From Spirometra erinaceieuropaei (Eukaryota; Platyhelminthes; Cestoda; Diphyllobothriidea; Diphyllobothriidae), in contig CACRXP010000397.1 in the NCBI GenBank assembly GCA_902702965.1, forward strand, positions 1-64,000: a DNA stretch of 64,000 nt. The letters are read 5' to 3'. The notes below the pieces were generated by a model. That model was not told where the DNA came from. It was given only the letters and a program-made list of their open reading frames with translations, and made no database searches. Positions 56,401 through 59,616 of the stretch are shown in pieces. Each line of letters opens with the position of its first letter. The first letter of the stretch is position 1. The position numbers were made by a program, and so were the translations under genes.

Positions 56401-56548
56401 ACGTCTCGAGTATCAGCGCATGATTGAAGAGGCCGCGGGAAGACTTGAAGACGGTTCGCTGACAACAATGATGCCAGAAACTGTGGCCCTCATGGGCGAG
56501 TACATCGAGCCGGCGCCCCGATACTACGTCAATCCAAATGACCAGTGA
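14431..56548 (+). CDS. egfr: EGFR-family receptor tyrosine kinase, 18 exons, 5' end missing
   Basis: A membrane receptor that should bind an extracellular ligand, dimerise and phosphorylate tyrosines on its own tail. In order the exons encode furin-like domain II, receptor L domain 2, a long furin-like cysteine-rich region, one transmembrane helix, a cysteine-rich juxtamembrane segment, a protein kinase domain with GSGAFGAVY, VAVK, HRDLATRN and DFG, and a 319-residue tail. Every exon is bounded by AG and GT, except one GC donor, and all 17 joins keep phase, totalling 1506 residues plus stop. Human EGFR is about 1210 residues, so this partial protein is already longer, through inserts and extra furin repeats. 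L domain 1 and the signal peptide were not found in the 14.4 kb upstream and may lie outside the window. Introns range from 78 bp to 8.4 kb and hold nearly all the mobile DNA. Family assignment is secure; subfamily and ligand are unknown. Confidence 0.95.
14631..14766 (+). CDS. egfr: EGFR exon b: furin-like domain II
   Basis: Follows a 78 bp intron. It starts ACRNFKDGNTCVHSCPDP, matching the human ACRxFxDxxTCxxxCPP pattern, and includes a tyrosine and NPEFKYRFEGHCVSECP as in the dimerisation-arm region of the family. It ends in phase 1 at GTGAGT. The dimerisation arm appears compact, with ASIQNHMLTLNPEF where human EGFR has its longer loop. Confidence 0.93.
14857..14961 (+). CDS. egfr: EGFR exon c: end of furin-like domain II
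   Basis: Encodes LLTEGKHCVSECTANSFYAS followed by CLPCGKTCPK, matching the end of domain II in EGFR (CVRAC...CKKCEGPCRKVC). The last codon is split in phase 1 and is completed 5.5 kb downstream, where the next exon supplies Thr-Cys. The donor is GTGGGT. Confidence 0.92.
16186..16370 (-). mobile_element. SINE type B, strongly diverged
   Basis: AGAGAGACTGACATTACCAT, TTTCTGGCGTATCATTTCCC and the end CTGCGATCGGGAATAC retain the family order. The tRNA-like boxes are lost. Confidence 0.5.
16378..16512 (-). mobile_element. tRNA-derived SINE, type A, uninterrupted
   Basis: The minus-strand head ends at 16512, with GTGGGTTCGAATCCCAC; the body reaches GACAGATTTTGAATAATTCA without interruption. That is the unoccupied counterpart of the PLE insertion site at 9254. 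Confidence 0.75.
16868..17266. mobile_element. terminal-inverted-repeat transposon, decayed left end
   Basis: Right end CATTTCATGAGAGCGGTCAC ending before TA at 17267. The inner blocks TACTTAAGTAGTATGCATTT and CCAGAATGTTGACTTTTAAA match the family. The left end is approximate. Confidence 0.68.
17270..20456. other. large receptor intron, mostly unassigned
   Basis: Besides the purine tract, a GC-richer part at 18580-19120 has open frames of 164 codons (plus) and 84 codons (minus) that overlap each other. Neither shows a motif I know. Probably a repeat. Confidence 0.5.
17652..17797 (+). repeat. purine tract with (GAA)n
   Basis: Unbroken G/A over about 145 bases, apart from a few C or T, ending in some 27 GAA units. 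Apparent poly-Lys, poly-Glu and poly-Ser frames here are artefacts. Confidence 0.95.
20457..20592 (+). CDS. egfr: EGFR exon d: start of receptor L domain 2
   Basis: A TTTTTCTATTCCTCAG acceptor precedes an open stretch whose only sensible frame reads CTLHSRDGRSTAG, then LASLRDCAILVGDLVINEES. This matches the start of EGFR L domain 2 (human ...FKNCTSISGDLHI). Entry phase 1 and exit phase 2 fit both neighbours. A terminal-inverted-repeat transposon begins only 57 bp after the donor. The exon is short and was recognised from the domain pattern, not from a long reading frame. Confidence 0.9.
20649..21345. mobile_element. terminal-inverted-repeat transposon, same family
   Basis: Left end CAGTCAGTGAACGATCACAT follows TA. 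Inner blocks GATTATCGTGCAACATAACC and the inverse GCTGCGCGATAATCATTAG match the 22864-23819 copy. The right end has decayed. Lies between receptor exons d and e. Confidence 0.75.
21576..21700 (+). CDS. egfr: EGFR exon e: receptor L domain 2, centre
   Basis: Encodes ELWALHEVREVTGYIYIDLA and then NNLTFLENLKKIGGS, equivalent to human LKTVKEITGFLLI...FENLEIIRG, the core beta-helix ladder of the L domain. I place the acceptor at GCAAG (exon from 21576) because the nearby CATCAG would give a stop in the required phase. The donor is GTAAGT, exit phase 1. Confidence 0.9.
22630..24030 (-). repeat. Gypsy LTR, 3' side, interrupted by a transposon
   Basis: 22630-22863 and 23820-24030 together equal one LTR, judged by comparison with 46017-46520 in inverse orientation. 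The 956 bp transposon sits between. The outer limit near 22630 is approximate. Confidence 0.7.
22864..23819. mobile_element. non-autonomous terminal-inverted-repeat transposon, TA duplication
   Basis: 956 bp inserted in a Gypsy LTR. It begins CAGTGCGTGACCGATC and ends in its inverse, the inverted ends being about 120 bp long. TA flanks both sides (22862-22863 and 23820-23821). The empty site TTTTGTAGG is preserved in LTR copies at 25462-25475 and, inverted, near 46290. No transposase coding is visible. The TA target suggests Tc1/mariner-type mobilisation, by analogy. Confidence 0.85.
24080..25463 (-). pseudogene. Ty3/Gypsy pol remnant: RT end, RNase H, integrase
   Basis: On the minus strand from 25463: VYARIDDLLLASSIDEKHMR and VVLNPSKCVFDRPSSRVAKV, the catalytic and following part of a Gypsy reverse transcriptase. 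Near 25000-24900 comes an RNase H stretch with VKHFRHFLEDRDFIVFK. At 24780-24100, DLPLTTGDGT, then SKVHRHSKTPISTCPAPGTR and SHVRLDTAGP match the integrase linker and core. Many stops and frameshifts. Gag, protease and the RT start are gone, and the RT abuts LTR sequence at 25462, so an internal deletion joined them. Confidence 0.85.
25463..25750 (-). repeat. partial Gypsy LTR, 5' side of the remnant
   Basis: Matches 23821-24010 and the inverse of 46017-46290 (AGGCTCGTGGG, TGCGTTCAAGTGGCC, GCAGGTGTGCCCGAGCTG, TTCAGGTCAGCGCG). In element orientation it starts TGTGG near 25747 and breaks off at 25463. Confidence 0.7.
26148..26285 (+). CDS. egfr: EGFR exon f: receptor L domain 2, continued
   Basis: Follows a CCTCCAG acceptor. 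It reads GISMAILHTGAEFAGLHSLR, then GDVLFMYAPNLCHLQTLPWI, which aligns with human [20 protein letters not shown] and [20 protein letters not shown]. Entry and exit are both phase 1, with donor GTGAGC. Five bases of alternative acceptor choice are possible but would break phase. Confidence 0.9.
   Translation: MLAFQWPFCTPELNSLDFIVFDTLHTATFSSCTRLISATFRHFPG
26815..27000 (-). mobile_element. SINE type B, diverged
   Basis: GACAAACACAAGGGGAACTG, GGCCATCTCTGGCTTATTAG and CCACTGAGCCACGGGCTCGT mark the body and head on the minus strand. Confidence 0.62.
27115..27310 (-). mobile_element. SINE type B, diverged
   Basis: CACCAGGGAGATTGAAATGG, TTCTGGCTTATAAG, and GGTTAGAAATCAACGCTCTA. The A box side has decayed. 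Confidence 0.58.
27396..27440 (-). ncRNA. hammerhead fossil after a degenerate PLE
   Basis: Minus strand: a perfect stem II AAGAGC/GCTCTT, then GAAA, TGTC and AGCC, but the core reads TTGACAA instead of CUGANGA. It sits about 75 bases after the end of the PLE reading, the same place as in the better preserved copies. Confidence 0.5.
27517..28440 (-). mobile_element. degenerate Penelope-like element
   Basis: On the minus strand from 28430: FWARHVHDTFAIAKS, where the RT catalytic YVDD has become HVHD, then LLNSVDPNIQFTME and NNQLPFLDVLMRR. Further down, near 27890-27970, CNYIGETGRNLQTR is the GIY-YIG core, and SINRHLDLPSAYKVLRQYI is the usual C-terminal block. Stops and frameshifts separate the parts. 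A ribozyme fossil follows at 27396-27440. Confidence 0.87.
28461..28740 (-). repeat. dispersed repeat, inverted to 28860-29110
   Basis: In inverse, CTGCAGATCACAC, GCGTGC and AGCTGAAAATCTCTTACTC resemble CTGCAGATCACACGTCGCGC and TTCTGAAAATTTTCTTGCTC at 28898-29010. Non-coding as far as I can see. Confidence 0.5.
28860..29110 (+). repeat. dispersed repeat, partner of 28461-28740
   Basis: Second arm of the inverted pair, at the edge of the degenerate PLE. Confidence 0.5.
29110..30170. other. no gene seen
   Basis: Receptor intron sequence without recognisable elements, apart from C-rich runs near 29580. Confidence 0.55.
30178..30297 (-). repeat. CCCTAA-like block
   Basis: CTTAACCC and AACCCTTATCTTAACCC variants over about 120 bases, ending just before the target-site duplication of the element at 30310. 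Confidence 0.6.
30310..30675 (-). mobile_element. 366 bp hammerhead-bearing element with inverted ends and 12 bp duplication
   Basis: Flanked by ATACCTACTTTA at 30298-30309 and 30676-30687. The 40 bp at 30349-30388 recur inverted and without mismatch at 30634-30673. The interior resembles the 3' region of the element at 9254-10063, including the CCCACGCC...CGCATGACGAGG block, but no PLE coding remains. A hammerhead motif on the minus strand lies at 30358-30399. Confidence 0.82.
30358..30399 (-). ncRNA. hammerhead ribozyme motif, palindromic stem III
   Basis: On the minus strand, stem I TTTGGC/GCCAAA has six pairs. The core is CTGATGA, then a stem II of only AG/CU around AGGTA, then GAAA, stem III ACAC/GTGT, and cleavage after UC. 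It retains all core bases. Confidence 0.8.
30965..31066 (+). CDS. egfr: EGFR exon g: end of receptor L domain 2
   Basis: A TTTTTCTAG acceptor is followed by NGANSVILDEEANKKVEATL and VIKILTPIDYRKC, the counterpart of the end of L domain 2 (human KTKIISNRGENSC). Entry and exit are phase 1, with donor GTAAGC. Sequence identity to human is low here; the call rests on order, phase and the conserved final cysteine. Confidence 0.85.
31240..31622 (+). CDS. egfr: EGFR exon h: first furin-like repeats of domain IV, with insert
   Basis: Starts NDSICHTACDPLYGCWGP, RREDCVRCRG, and later CAACHPECRDACSGPGADQC, all diagnostic of EGFR domain IV (human [20 protein letters not shown] and ECIQCHPEC). Between FYEPNE and KADRFC is a Ser/Leu/Ala-rich insertion of about 45 residues that human EGFR lacks. 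It ends in phase 0 at GTAAGA. Confidence 0.94.
31900..32100 (-). mobile_element. 5'-truncated LINE 3' end
   Basis: ATCAGTTTATTAAGGCAAAT and CTTTGAACTCCCTATTGGTT match the 3' end of the LINE at 62766-62830. Only this terminal stretch is present, as expected for 5' truncation. It lies next to a GTA-rich microsatellite. Confidence 0.62.
32170..32451 (+). repeat. GTA/GTG microsatellite
   Basis: Imperfect GTA and GTG triplets, purest at 32338-32449. TGCGACACTGTATTCCCGCC flanks the purer part on both sides (32269 and 32494) as a direct repeat. Confidence 0.95.
32802..32843 (-). ncRNA. hammerhead ribozyme motif
   Basis: Minus strand: stem I GTCT/GGGC using G-U pairs, CTGATGA, a stem II region GGGTTC...GAATCC with one mismatch, GAAA, ACGT, cleavage GUC. 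The CGATCGTTGGAACAA terminus of this family lies just outside. Confidence 0.73.
33305..33400 (+). repeat. degenerate TTAGGG-like block with conserved flanks
   Basis: GTTAGGGTT variants, followed by GACACGGGAATAGGTACC. The same flank recurs at 44110, 60800 and 62095, so this is a dispersed element, not a telomere end. Confidence 0.65.
33760..34210 (-). repeat. hammerhead-element body, diverged
   Basis: 34060-34180 shares TTTCATCACCCGGGTTGAGA, CATCTGGCTC and CATGGCTAACTAT with the elements at 7590-7720 and 38760-38870. A CATCAGAGGGGC end at 33776 may be a heavily decayed ribozyme. Confidence 0.5.
34595..34802 (+). CDS. egfr: EGFR exon i: furin-like repeat, GC splice donor
   Basis: Encodes EGNECVEKCSYTTFLDPERR, then CVPCQNHCHKRTVTGLPRCT and GGCNKCEKFL, a furin-like repeat. 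No GT donor gives a usable phase before an in-frame stop. The sequence AAAAAG followed by GCAAGA at 34803 is a strong non-canonical GC donor in phase 1 and joins cleanly to the next exon. Confidence 0.88.
34891..35157 (+). CDS. egfr: EGFR exon j: furin-like repeats
   Basis: Follows an 88 bp GC-AG intron. It includes LLCMRGPCPMGTFHTLE, then CRSCHRLCSRCSGYSQ and CQECIGYWFEDVCVEECPEG, giving more cysteine-rich repeats than the human receptor has in domain IV. Exit is phase 1 at GTACTT. Confidence 0.9.
35245..35477 (+). CDS. egfr: EGFR exon k: last furin-like repeat
   Basis: Begins with a leucine-rich stretch of about 50 residues lacking cysteine, then GVCLACNKECRKGCWGP and MQCNQCAHVR, again the furin CWGP signature. 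The donor GTGTGG after AGA keeps phase 0; a second GT eight bases on would break the frame of the next exon. Confidence 0.88.
35698..36273 (+). CDS. egfr: EGFR exon l: transmembrane helix and cysteine-rich juxtamembrane region
   Basis: Codons up to about 35870 finish the ectodomain with FECLPSCPENLPF. A hydrophobic helix follows, GLFLGVGAIVFLILLSVIFI and then CAVIACA, with Arg and His after it. The intracellular side normally carries a short basic juxtamembrane segment. Here it holds 12 cysteines in about 52 residues (36052-36207), in CxxC and CCxC spacings, before EVVFRNTYYHSP. Exit is phase 0 at GTAGGT. The cysteine cluster is unlike the EGFR family I know; metal binding or palmitoylation are possible but not shown. 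Confidence 0.93.
36274..37040. other. intron between exon l and the nested gene's 3' end
   Basis: No coding pattern. A short open frame continues past the exon l donor, which is expected by chance. Confidence 0.6.
37049..37054 (-). promoter_or_regulatory. polyadenylation signal of the nested gene
   Basis: AATAAA on the minus strand 24 bases after the stop codon, followed by an A/T-rich stretch. It implies a very short 3' untranslated region. Confidence 0.7.
37078..37793 (-). CDS. secreted cysteine-rich repeat protein nested in an EGFR intron
   Basis: I do not recognise the family. The start at 37793 gives MKLIVLCLLATLAVSALG, a classical signal peptide. After a gap of Ns the frame resumes as tandem repeats of about 52 residues; three are complete and the tail of another adjoins the gap. 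Each unit has the pattern GKAxxxGEIxFxGCxE, then CHxxxYxGYxC, then GHCxxxCDxxxCW, with seven cysteines. After the last repeat come 29 residues rich in Asp, Glu and Tyr, ending in YHYNFHY. The protein is probably secreted and disulphide-bonded. Frame before and after the 57 N is not the same if the gap is taken literally, so the gap length is estimated or hides an intron. It lies antisense within the 8.4 kb intron between receptor exons. An eggshell or tegument role is conceivable but unsupported. Confidence 0.85.
37663..37719. other. assembly gap inside the nested gene
   Basis: 57 consecutive N. It separates the signal peptide coding segment from the repeats and does not preserve frame as written. 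Confidence 0.99.
37834..37841 (-). promoter_or_regulatory. TATA box of the nested gene
   Basis: TATAAATA on the minus strand, its downstream edge 41 bases before the start codon at 37793. That distance predicts a transcript start near 37810 and a 5' leader of only about 15 bases. Confidence 0.7.
38540..38890 (-). repeat. hammerhead-element body
   Basis: Shares order and sequence with 7358-7720: the GCGATTGCTGGAGCAAG terminus, decayed ribozyme, GCAGTGCTTATAGGATGCAGTC, then TCATCACC...TGGCTCGCTG and CATGGCTAATTATTTTGGCC. Non-coding. Confidence 0.6.
38564..38605 (-). ncRNA. decayed hammerhead motif
   Basis: CTGATGA is kept but GAAA reads AAAA and the cleavage triplet reads GCC. Expected inactive. 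Followed by the element body shared with 7446-7720. Confidence 0.5.
38891..41589. other. intron, one PLE scrap, otherwise unassigned
   Basis: Short frames only. C-rich runs at 39808 and 41300-41390. Confidence 0.55.
40254..40400 (+). mobile_element. Penelope-like element C-terminal scrap
   Basis: The reading HDFNFSEVEIVCRSDDYSAT, then RERLINPPIDLPTAC, matches the block after GIY-YIG in the PLE at 53820-53945 (FNFDAVEIVGRGDDHTAR and SVNRHINLPLPY). The rest has decayed. Confidence 0.7.
41590..41795. repeat. GC-rich dispersed repeat, copy 1
   Basis: GTCCGCCTCACACGCTCC, TGATTGGCTGGTGGGCG, CGCAAACGCGCGCTGGGGC match 46965-47150 in the same orientation. Confidence 0.65.
42150..42440 (-). mobile_element. 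SINE type B
   Basis: Minus strand: CCGTGGCCCAGTGGTTGGAG, TTGGACTTCTAACGAACAGG, GCGAGTTCGAGCCC, with the GGCACAACGGTACGAATG and GATCGGTGAGCGCCCC modules on either side. Confidence 0.72.
42441..44009. other. no gene seen
   Basis: AT-rich receptor intron with no repeats I could match elsewhere in the window. Confidence 0.55.
44010..44215 (+). repeat. TTAGGG-like dispersed element
   Basis: GGGTATAGGAACCCCGTCCC, GGGGTTAGGGTTCAGG, TTAGGACACGAAAATAGACA and a G10 tract, in the same order as 33258-33480. Confidence 0.62.
44650..45015 (+). CDS. egfr: EGFR exon m: kinase N-lobe with insertion
   Basis: Starts AFRRSTRRPNMGRLIMI after a TTCGTCCTCGCAG acceptor; a second AG eleven bases on would break frame. 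PLGSGAFGAVYQGIW is the glycine-rich loop, and VAVKIL carries the ATP-binding lysine (codon 44956-44958). Between them are 55 residues where human EGFR has about 10, rich in Ser, Thr and charged residues. LLEEAK supplies the helix C glutamate. Exit is phase 0 at GTAAAC. Confidence 0.95.
45335..45418 (+). repeat. TTAGGG-like block
   Basis: GTTAGGGTTAGGGGCTAGG and further variants, 320 bases after exon m. The long flanks of the other copies are not evident. Confidence 0.62.
46017..46520 (+). repeat. solo Gypsy LTR
   Basis: Begins TGTAAAGGACAGCCATCAAG and contains GTCAAGGTCATTCACC, GTGAGCCGTTCC, GAACGCAC, CTACAAAAGAAGCTGCC, matching the two LTRs near 22630-25750 in inverse. No internal coding region is attached. 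Confidence 0.7.
46965..47150. repeat. GC-rich dispersed repeat, copy 2
   Basis: See 41590-41795; both lie in receptor introns. The open frame across it is not supported as a gene. Confidence 0.65.
47151..48462. other. no gene seen
   Basis: Receptor intron; short frames, no domain pattern. Confidence 0.55.
48463..48924 (-). mobile_element. Penelope-like element C-terminal fragment
   Basis: Minus-strand reading of 153 residues includes FTCKYIGRTQRQLAARSVEH, the GIY-YIG core of the PLE endonuclease, followed by AKHLLESGHSVDAKASFRVL. It has no RT. Its upstream flank recurs inverted at 51112-51265. Confidence 0.85.
48885..49042. repeat. inverted repeat arm upstream of kinase exons
   Basis: About 158 bp, roughly 90 percent identical to the inverse of 51112-51265, including AGGGCAAACTACGTAA and GTAGTTAATATAATTTAGTG. 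The arms bracket exons n, o and p. Confidence 0.78.
49637..49854 (+). CDS. egfr: EGFR exon n: kinase hinge to catalytic loop start
   Basis: Encodes VMVSVSHPNCLRLLGVCL and ends GMAYLEATGIIHR, matching human VMASVDNPHVCRLLGICL and GMNYLEDRRLVHR. The gatekeeper position aligned with human Thr790 appears to be Ser (LVSEY). The catalytic arginine codon is split in phase 2 across the next intron. Confidence 0.95.
49947..50146 (+). CDS. egfr: EGFR exon o: catalytic and activation loops
   Basis: Completes HRDLATRNVLVKR, with Thr where most receptors have Ala. ITDFGLAKML is the metal-binding DFG and VPIRWLAVE the P+1 region. The activation loop reads DEEHGEVIVQSGR, so the position of human Tyr869 is not tyrosine. 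The catalytic Asp, Arg and Asn and the DFG are all present, so catalytic competence is expected. Exit is phase 1. Confidence 0.96.
50243..50392 (+). CDS. egfr: EGFR exon p: kinase C-lobe
   Basis: Encodes VTLWEIFTFGERPYANI and GGRLTQPDICTLDAYQLL, matching human VTVWELMTFGSKPYDGI and GERLPQPPICTIDVYMIM. It ends with the first base of the Cys codon before Trp, at GTAAGC. Confidence 0.96.
51112..51265. repeat. inverted repeat arm downstream of kinase exons
   Basis: Partner of 48885-49042. It ends 35 bases before exon q. Confidence 0.78.
51300..51397 (+). CDS. egfr: EGFR exon q: end of kinase domain
   Basis: Follows TTTCGTTTAG. It encodes CWRQNPEERSSFVELLHLLQ and NPEFFLHNR, the counterpart of human CWMIDADSRPKFRELIIEF and the end of the C-lobe. 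Exit is phase 0 at GTAAGC. Confidence 0.94.
51509..51894. mobile_element. internally deleted terminal-inverted-repeat transposon
   Basis: 386 bp. Left end CAGCGGGTGACCGATCTCAT after TA, right end ATGAGATCGGTCACTGG. The middle of the longer copies is missing. Confidence 0.77.
52286..52328 (-). ncRNA. hammerhead ribozyme motif upstream of a PLE, inverted
   Basis: Minus strand: CTGATGA, T, GGAAAC/GTTTCC perfect stem II, GAAA, ACGT, cleavage GUU then AGGC. Stem I is weak. It is oriented opposite to the PLE that begins near 52700 and could mark that element's other end. Confidence 0.68.
52700..54198 (+). mobile_element. Penelope-like element: RT plus GIY-YIG, two stops and one frameshift
   Basis: This is the best preserved PLE here. 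Reverse transcriptase motif A is VSFDVVSLFTSIP, motif B GTPMGSPISGLIAE and motif C ARYVDDTFVII, with LSFLDVLICR after it. In-frame TAA codons at 52880 and 53066 and a frameshift near 53310-53340 break the polypeptide. The C-terminal part (53223-54125) is open and carries the GIY-YIG endonuclease core CNYVGETGRRLQTRMHEHK, with FNFDAVEIVGRGDDHTAR downstream. A hammerhead ribozyme motif begins 29 bases after the stop. The 5' part is not recognised. It lies in the last EGFR intron, on the sense strand, and was probably active fairly recently given the mostly open frames. Confidence 0.9.
54154..54198 (+). ncRNA. hammerhead ribozyme motif downstream of a PLE ORF
   Basis: Stem I GTCT pairs with AGAC at the end. 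CTGAAGA fits the conserved CUGANGA core, GGGTAG...CTACCC forms stem II after one extra T, GAAA follows, then ACGT, a self-complementary stem III of minimal length, and the cleavage site GUC before AGAC. The tiny stem III suggests cleavage as a dimer. Hammerheads are known in PLE terminal repeats. Confidence 0.8.
54242..54775 (-). mobile_element. Penelope-like element RT fragment, inverted to its neighbour
   Basis: Reading from 54775 down: FDVISLLNSIPSSPAIDTID (motif A), then LIAEAVFQKLEW (after a damaged motif B) and RAGYVDDTFVIITRGD (motif C), LNSIFPDIQF and NDQLPFLG. A frameshift separates the first 70 codons from the rest. It abuts the 3' end of the plus-strand PLE head to tail in opposite orientation, as expected for the inverted end copies seen in PLE insertions. 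No GIY-YIG part remains. Confidence 0.87.
55589..56548 (+). CDS. egfr: EGFR exon r: last exon, cytoplasmic tail
   Basis: Opens after CCGTTTTTAG in phase 0 with YTSSIVDSSSAAES, fitting the preceding exon. The 319-residue tail is polar and low in complexity, with a basic Arg-rich stretch, an acidic middle and a predicted helical segment (SQRERLEYQRMIEEAAGRLE). It ends RYYVNPNDQ then TGA. The YVNP there fits the pY-x-N motif bound by Grb2 SH2 domains, and EYIEP lies just before it. Assignment to this gene rests on phase, distance and strand rather than homology, since EGFR tails are poorly conserved. A further short exon between 51397 and 55589 is not excluded. No AATAAA is seen soon after; AGTAAA near 56770 is a weak candidate. 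Confidence 0.82.
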   Translation, partial: YTSSIVDSSSAAESNDQVATFSSRRLSDLPSPQPKFPNSNRSSCPQVTVIRDDDGGGPCNPPIIGHGSRASEGLPRRLFFSSAGVRNNNLVGGGCNTDRRRSQLLRRRDLAHNATYQSSARSLTGTEEGDQRNWQTLSTSIGSSSGVGNSSDNCAANIKETVDDPQESCSEMCRDVAEGQRADVGSDESRQVETLVEAPPRATENEVALGAGGYVWPRWPVEFDRETRFGWNQQGAIGEAVAQGREASRDEVLEELPNLSRLVLQRRSQRERLEYQRMIEEAAGRLEDGSLTTMMPETVALMGEYIEPAPRYYVNPNDQ

Positions 56549-58864
56549 ATGGTTACCTGCTCCGTCTGAGCATTAATTACTTGCGCTTCCTTCACCCGAA
56601 CTCCTTTGTTTTACTACTTTTCATCTTTTTTGTTTTTTTTCGTATTTTTGCATTTAAGGGAAATGCGGCACCACTTTGGGGTCTTGAGGCAAAATTATTC
56701 TCGCTGATTTTCCCTTCTGGCTCTCCGGCCCATGTTCTCTTTGCTGACCTTGAGCGCGTTGCACTTTAAAGAGTAAAACATTCCGCGGCTACAGTCCCAC
56801 ACTCACAAACATGTAATCTGTACACACGCACAACTCAACTGGTAACTCATCTTCATGTCAGCATTTGTCATCCGGATCGGTCTCCCAGTCCTCCTCTTTT
56901 CTGATTGGCTCCAGTGGTTGGTTGATGGGTGAGGGCGATAACGACTCGTCTGTACGTCCAGTGGAAGTCGACGCGCAGTTCGGTTTTGGGTCCTTGGAAA
57001 ACCGATGTCTCTGGCCTGCGTATTTGATAATTACCATCAAATATGGGTTTTGGAGTTACGAAAATTCCCATAGCAGTAATCAGAAGACGAGGTGGCGAGC
57101 TAGCGTACGTAGCTTTCCATAAATTCTCGTCGGGGTAGAAGTAAAGCATATCAGCTATGAGAGAAATCGATAAAAGTTCGCCTTAAACACAAGCGGGTGT
57201 GGGAATGTGGGGGAGGCGGGGGGGGGGGGTAATAGTAGTTAATTTCAGGGGCAGGGTGAGAGCGGAAGGGCGCGGAGAGTTTCAGCTGTAGTCAACCTTC
57301 GACCACTGTAGGCGCGAAGCCTGAACGTGGTTCTTCTGTGCGCATAAGATTGGCTTTCGTAACCTGATGGCGGCCGCTTCTGTTGTCGCTAACAGGCGCT
57401 GGCCCAGTACCTTAGGGTAGCTCGATAGCACCTTACAAATCACACAAGAAACTTCGTTGGGGCCCACACAATGTCCGGGATCGACAACATCCGCGAGAAT
57501 GGCGCTGCTTATGCTCCTCGTTTTGCCTTTTCCCTGTCATGCCGGGAGGTGTTCCCGTATTCTTTTGGATAAGCACCGACTCGTGCGACCAATACAACAG
57601 CTTGGGCACAAGGCCGAAGAACAACCATGCTAGGCAAAGCACGATGCCTTTTTTAACCAGGCAAAAAGACAGGCGGGACCGGTACCTGTGATCCTGCCAA
57701 AGGCATGCAAGTTATTTCGTCCATCTGGAACTTGTTGGAGAAAAACTACTATTCTCAATATCAGTGCAGTGGTCAAGGCATGTATACGTATAATCGTGAT
57801 CAGTGTAACTGATGGTTCTTAGAACAAGAACTGATGGCCACCAACCCACATTGGCATTAAAAACGGTTTGTTTCCCGAGCAGAAAGTAGAATCTGACAAC
57901 CAGTGCATTCGATCGACTTGTCGTGTTGTCTTGGGAATAACTGTTACACTTAGTTACTCCCAGTAAAAGCTTTGACCATTCTAAACCGCAAGCGATTTAG
58001 AAAAAACGCCAAATTTCAATCAAAATTGCATAATATGGCACATATGTAGGCACTTGCTGTGTTTTTTTGTATAAAATGAATTATTAATGCGCGTGTTGCG
58101 TGATGTACCATACTGACAGTTAAAATCCCAGACACGTGCCTCGCCGATATTCTGCTGCCTCATGACAGCTGCGAAGGGCGCAACTCCTTACGGACTTCCC
58201 CAGCGTTCCCGTGCACTTTCTGATAGATCCTCCAGTCTTGAACAAAGTTTAAGGAAATTACGTGGTTTTATCGCTGAAGCTGATGGAGTTCGTCTCAAAT
58301 ATTCATGCCAACTTTTAGGCTGAACCTGCAAAAGTTTCGTTATGAATGGTTTACTCCATGTTAGCCCATTGATTTTCGTGGAGATTAAACGGTTGAATTA
58401 GTAATGCTTATGCTATATGCATAGTATGATTATACACCCCGTTGTTTAAGCTGTCTGCGACCGTTTTCTTCAATATTCACAAGGAAGTTTCCATTCTCGA
58501 CGCATAGAATTTTTCCCCGTTAGTGTGAAGCTGCGCGCAAAAACCTAGGGTCGACACCGATTTTCATGAAGTTCTGCCGACTGGGGTGGCCATTCCCAGT
58601 TTAGTTGCCACTGTCAACGGACCGTGGGTCAGAAAGCCCCGAGGGCCGGTTTGCCGCTGAGCCGAATACTCCACTAATCGACCCAGCGTCCCATAGTCTG
58701 TTGCCCGAAATCGGAAGTATCCTGTTCCCTGATCTGGCCTGACCGCTGAGTCGTCGTCTTGTTTGAGCGCTTGGGCATAGGGACGCTCGGGACGGGTCGA
58801 GCATACCTCGATGGCCGGCTTTCGAACGATCGTCTTGTCGGCCGACTACATCAACCATACTCCA
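56549..58864. other. 3' flank of the receptor gene
   Basis: Contains the PLE scrap at 57282-57470, a G-rich run at 57210-57230 and a GC-rich stretch at 58600-58860 with an 85-codon minus-strand frame of unknown nature. Confidence 0.5.
57282..57470 (-). mobile_element. Penelope-like element C-terminal scrap
   Basis: The minus-strand reading PKVLGQRLLATTEAAAIRL and LCAQKNHVQASRLQWSK matches the C-terminus of the element at 9485-9720 (LRQRILATAEAVAIRL and CCQKTLTQALSLPW). Nothing upstream is recognisable. Confidence 0.75.
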
Positions 58865-59616
58865 TGAGAAGTGGCTACTGAGGTGGCACGAAATTTTTCT
58901 ACTGGTTTTCGATGTCTACGTAAATTTGAATATAGTTTCTAAGAAACATGCATAAAAATGTTTTTTTATTTTTCCCATCTGGGAGCAAATTACGTCTTCT
59001 TCGAACTTGATACTTGAAGGCACGGTATCATTCGGTTTTAAAAACCTTTTTCTATCCCCGACTAATTTTGAACCGGAATTGCCATTACACTTGCACTAGG
59101 GGGGTTCCAAAACACAAGCTGTATACTCTCAGTGTAAATTAAATCATACATTCCTATGCATTACTAAGAAGAAGTTGTATAGGACTCATAATGTCTTATA
59201 ATGGATGCGAACCATAGCGCCCGCCTACTACGTGGCATTAAGTAATGCGTTGATACAATTCTGTATGAGTGAAAATTTCACGGTCTGAGAAAATTTCATA
59301 GTTGGAGACTTTTTGAAGTCCAAACGAGTACAAGAGGGAATATTTAGATGCGTTTTTTCTATAAAATATATTTAAATTTATTAAGACATGGAAAATCAAC
59401 GTGAAAAATTTATAGTACTTAGGTAGTCATTTTTGCAGAGTGTAGCTGATGCTGGCGTTCGGGAAGAAGCTAGTCTAAAAGCCGGCATCCTGGCATGCAG
59501 GAAAAATCTTAGGATCATGCTGTATGATAAATACTACTGCAATCGTACCTAAGTAGTCCTTTCGAATCAAAAATACATTTCAAGATTTCGATCGACATTT
59601 CACTAGACAGCACATC
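58865..59616. mobile_element. terminal-inverted-repeat transposon, left-truncated
   Basis: Inner blocks GGTTTTCGATG...AAATTTGAATATA, ...GGATCATGCTGTATGATAA and the right end ...TTTCGATCGACATTTCAC match the family. The left terminal repeat is absent. Confidence 0.65.
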
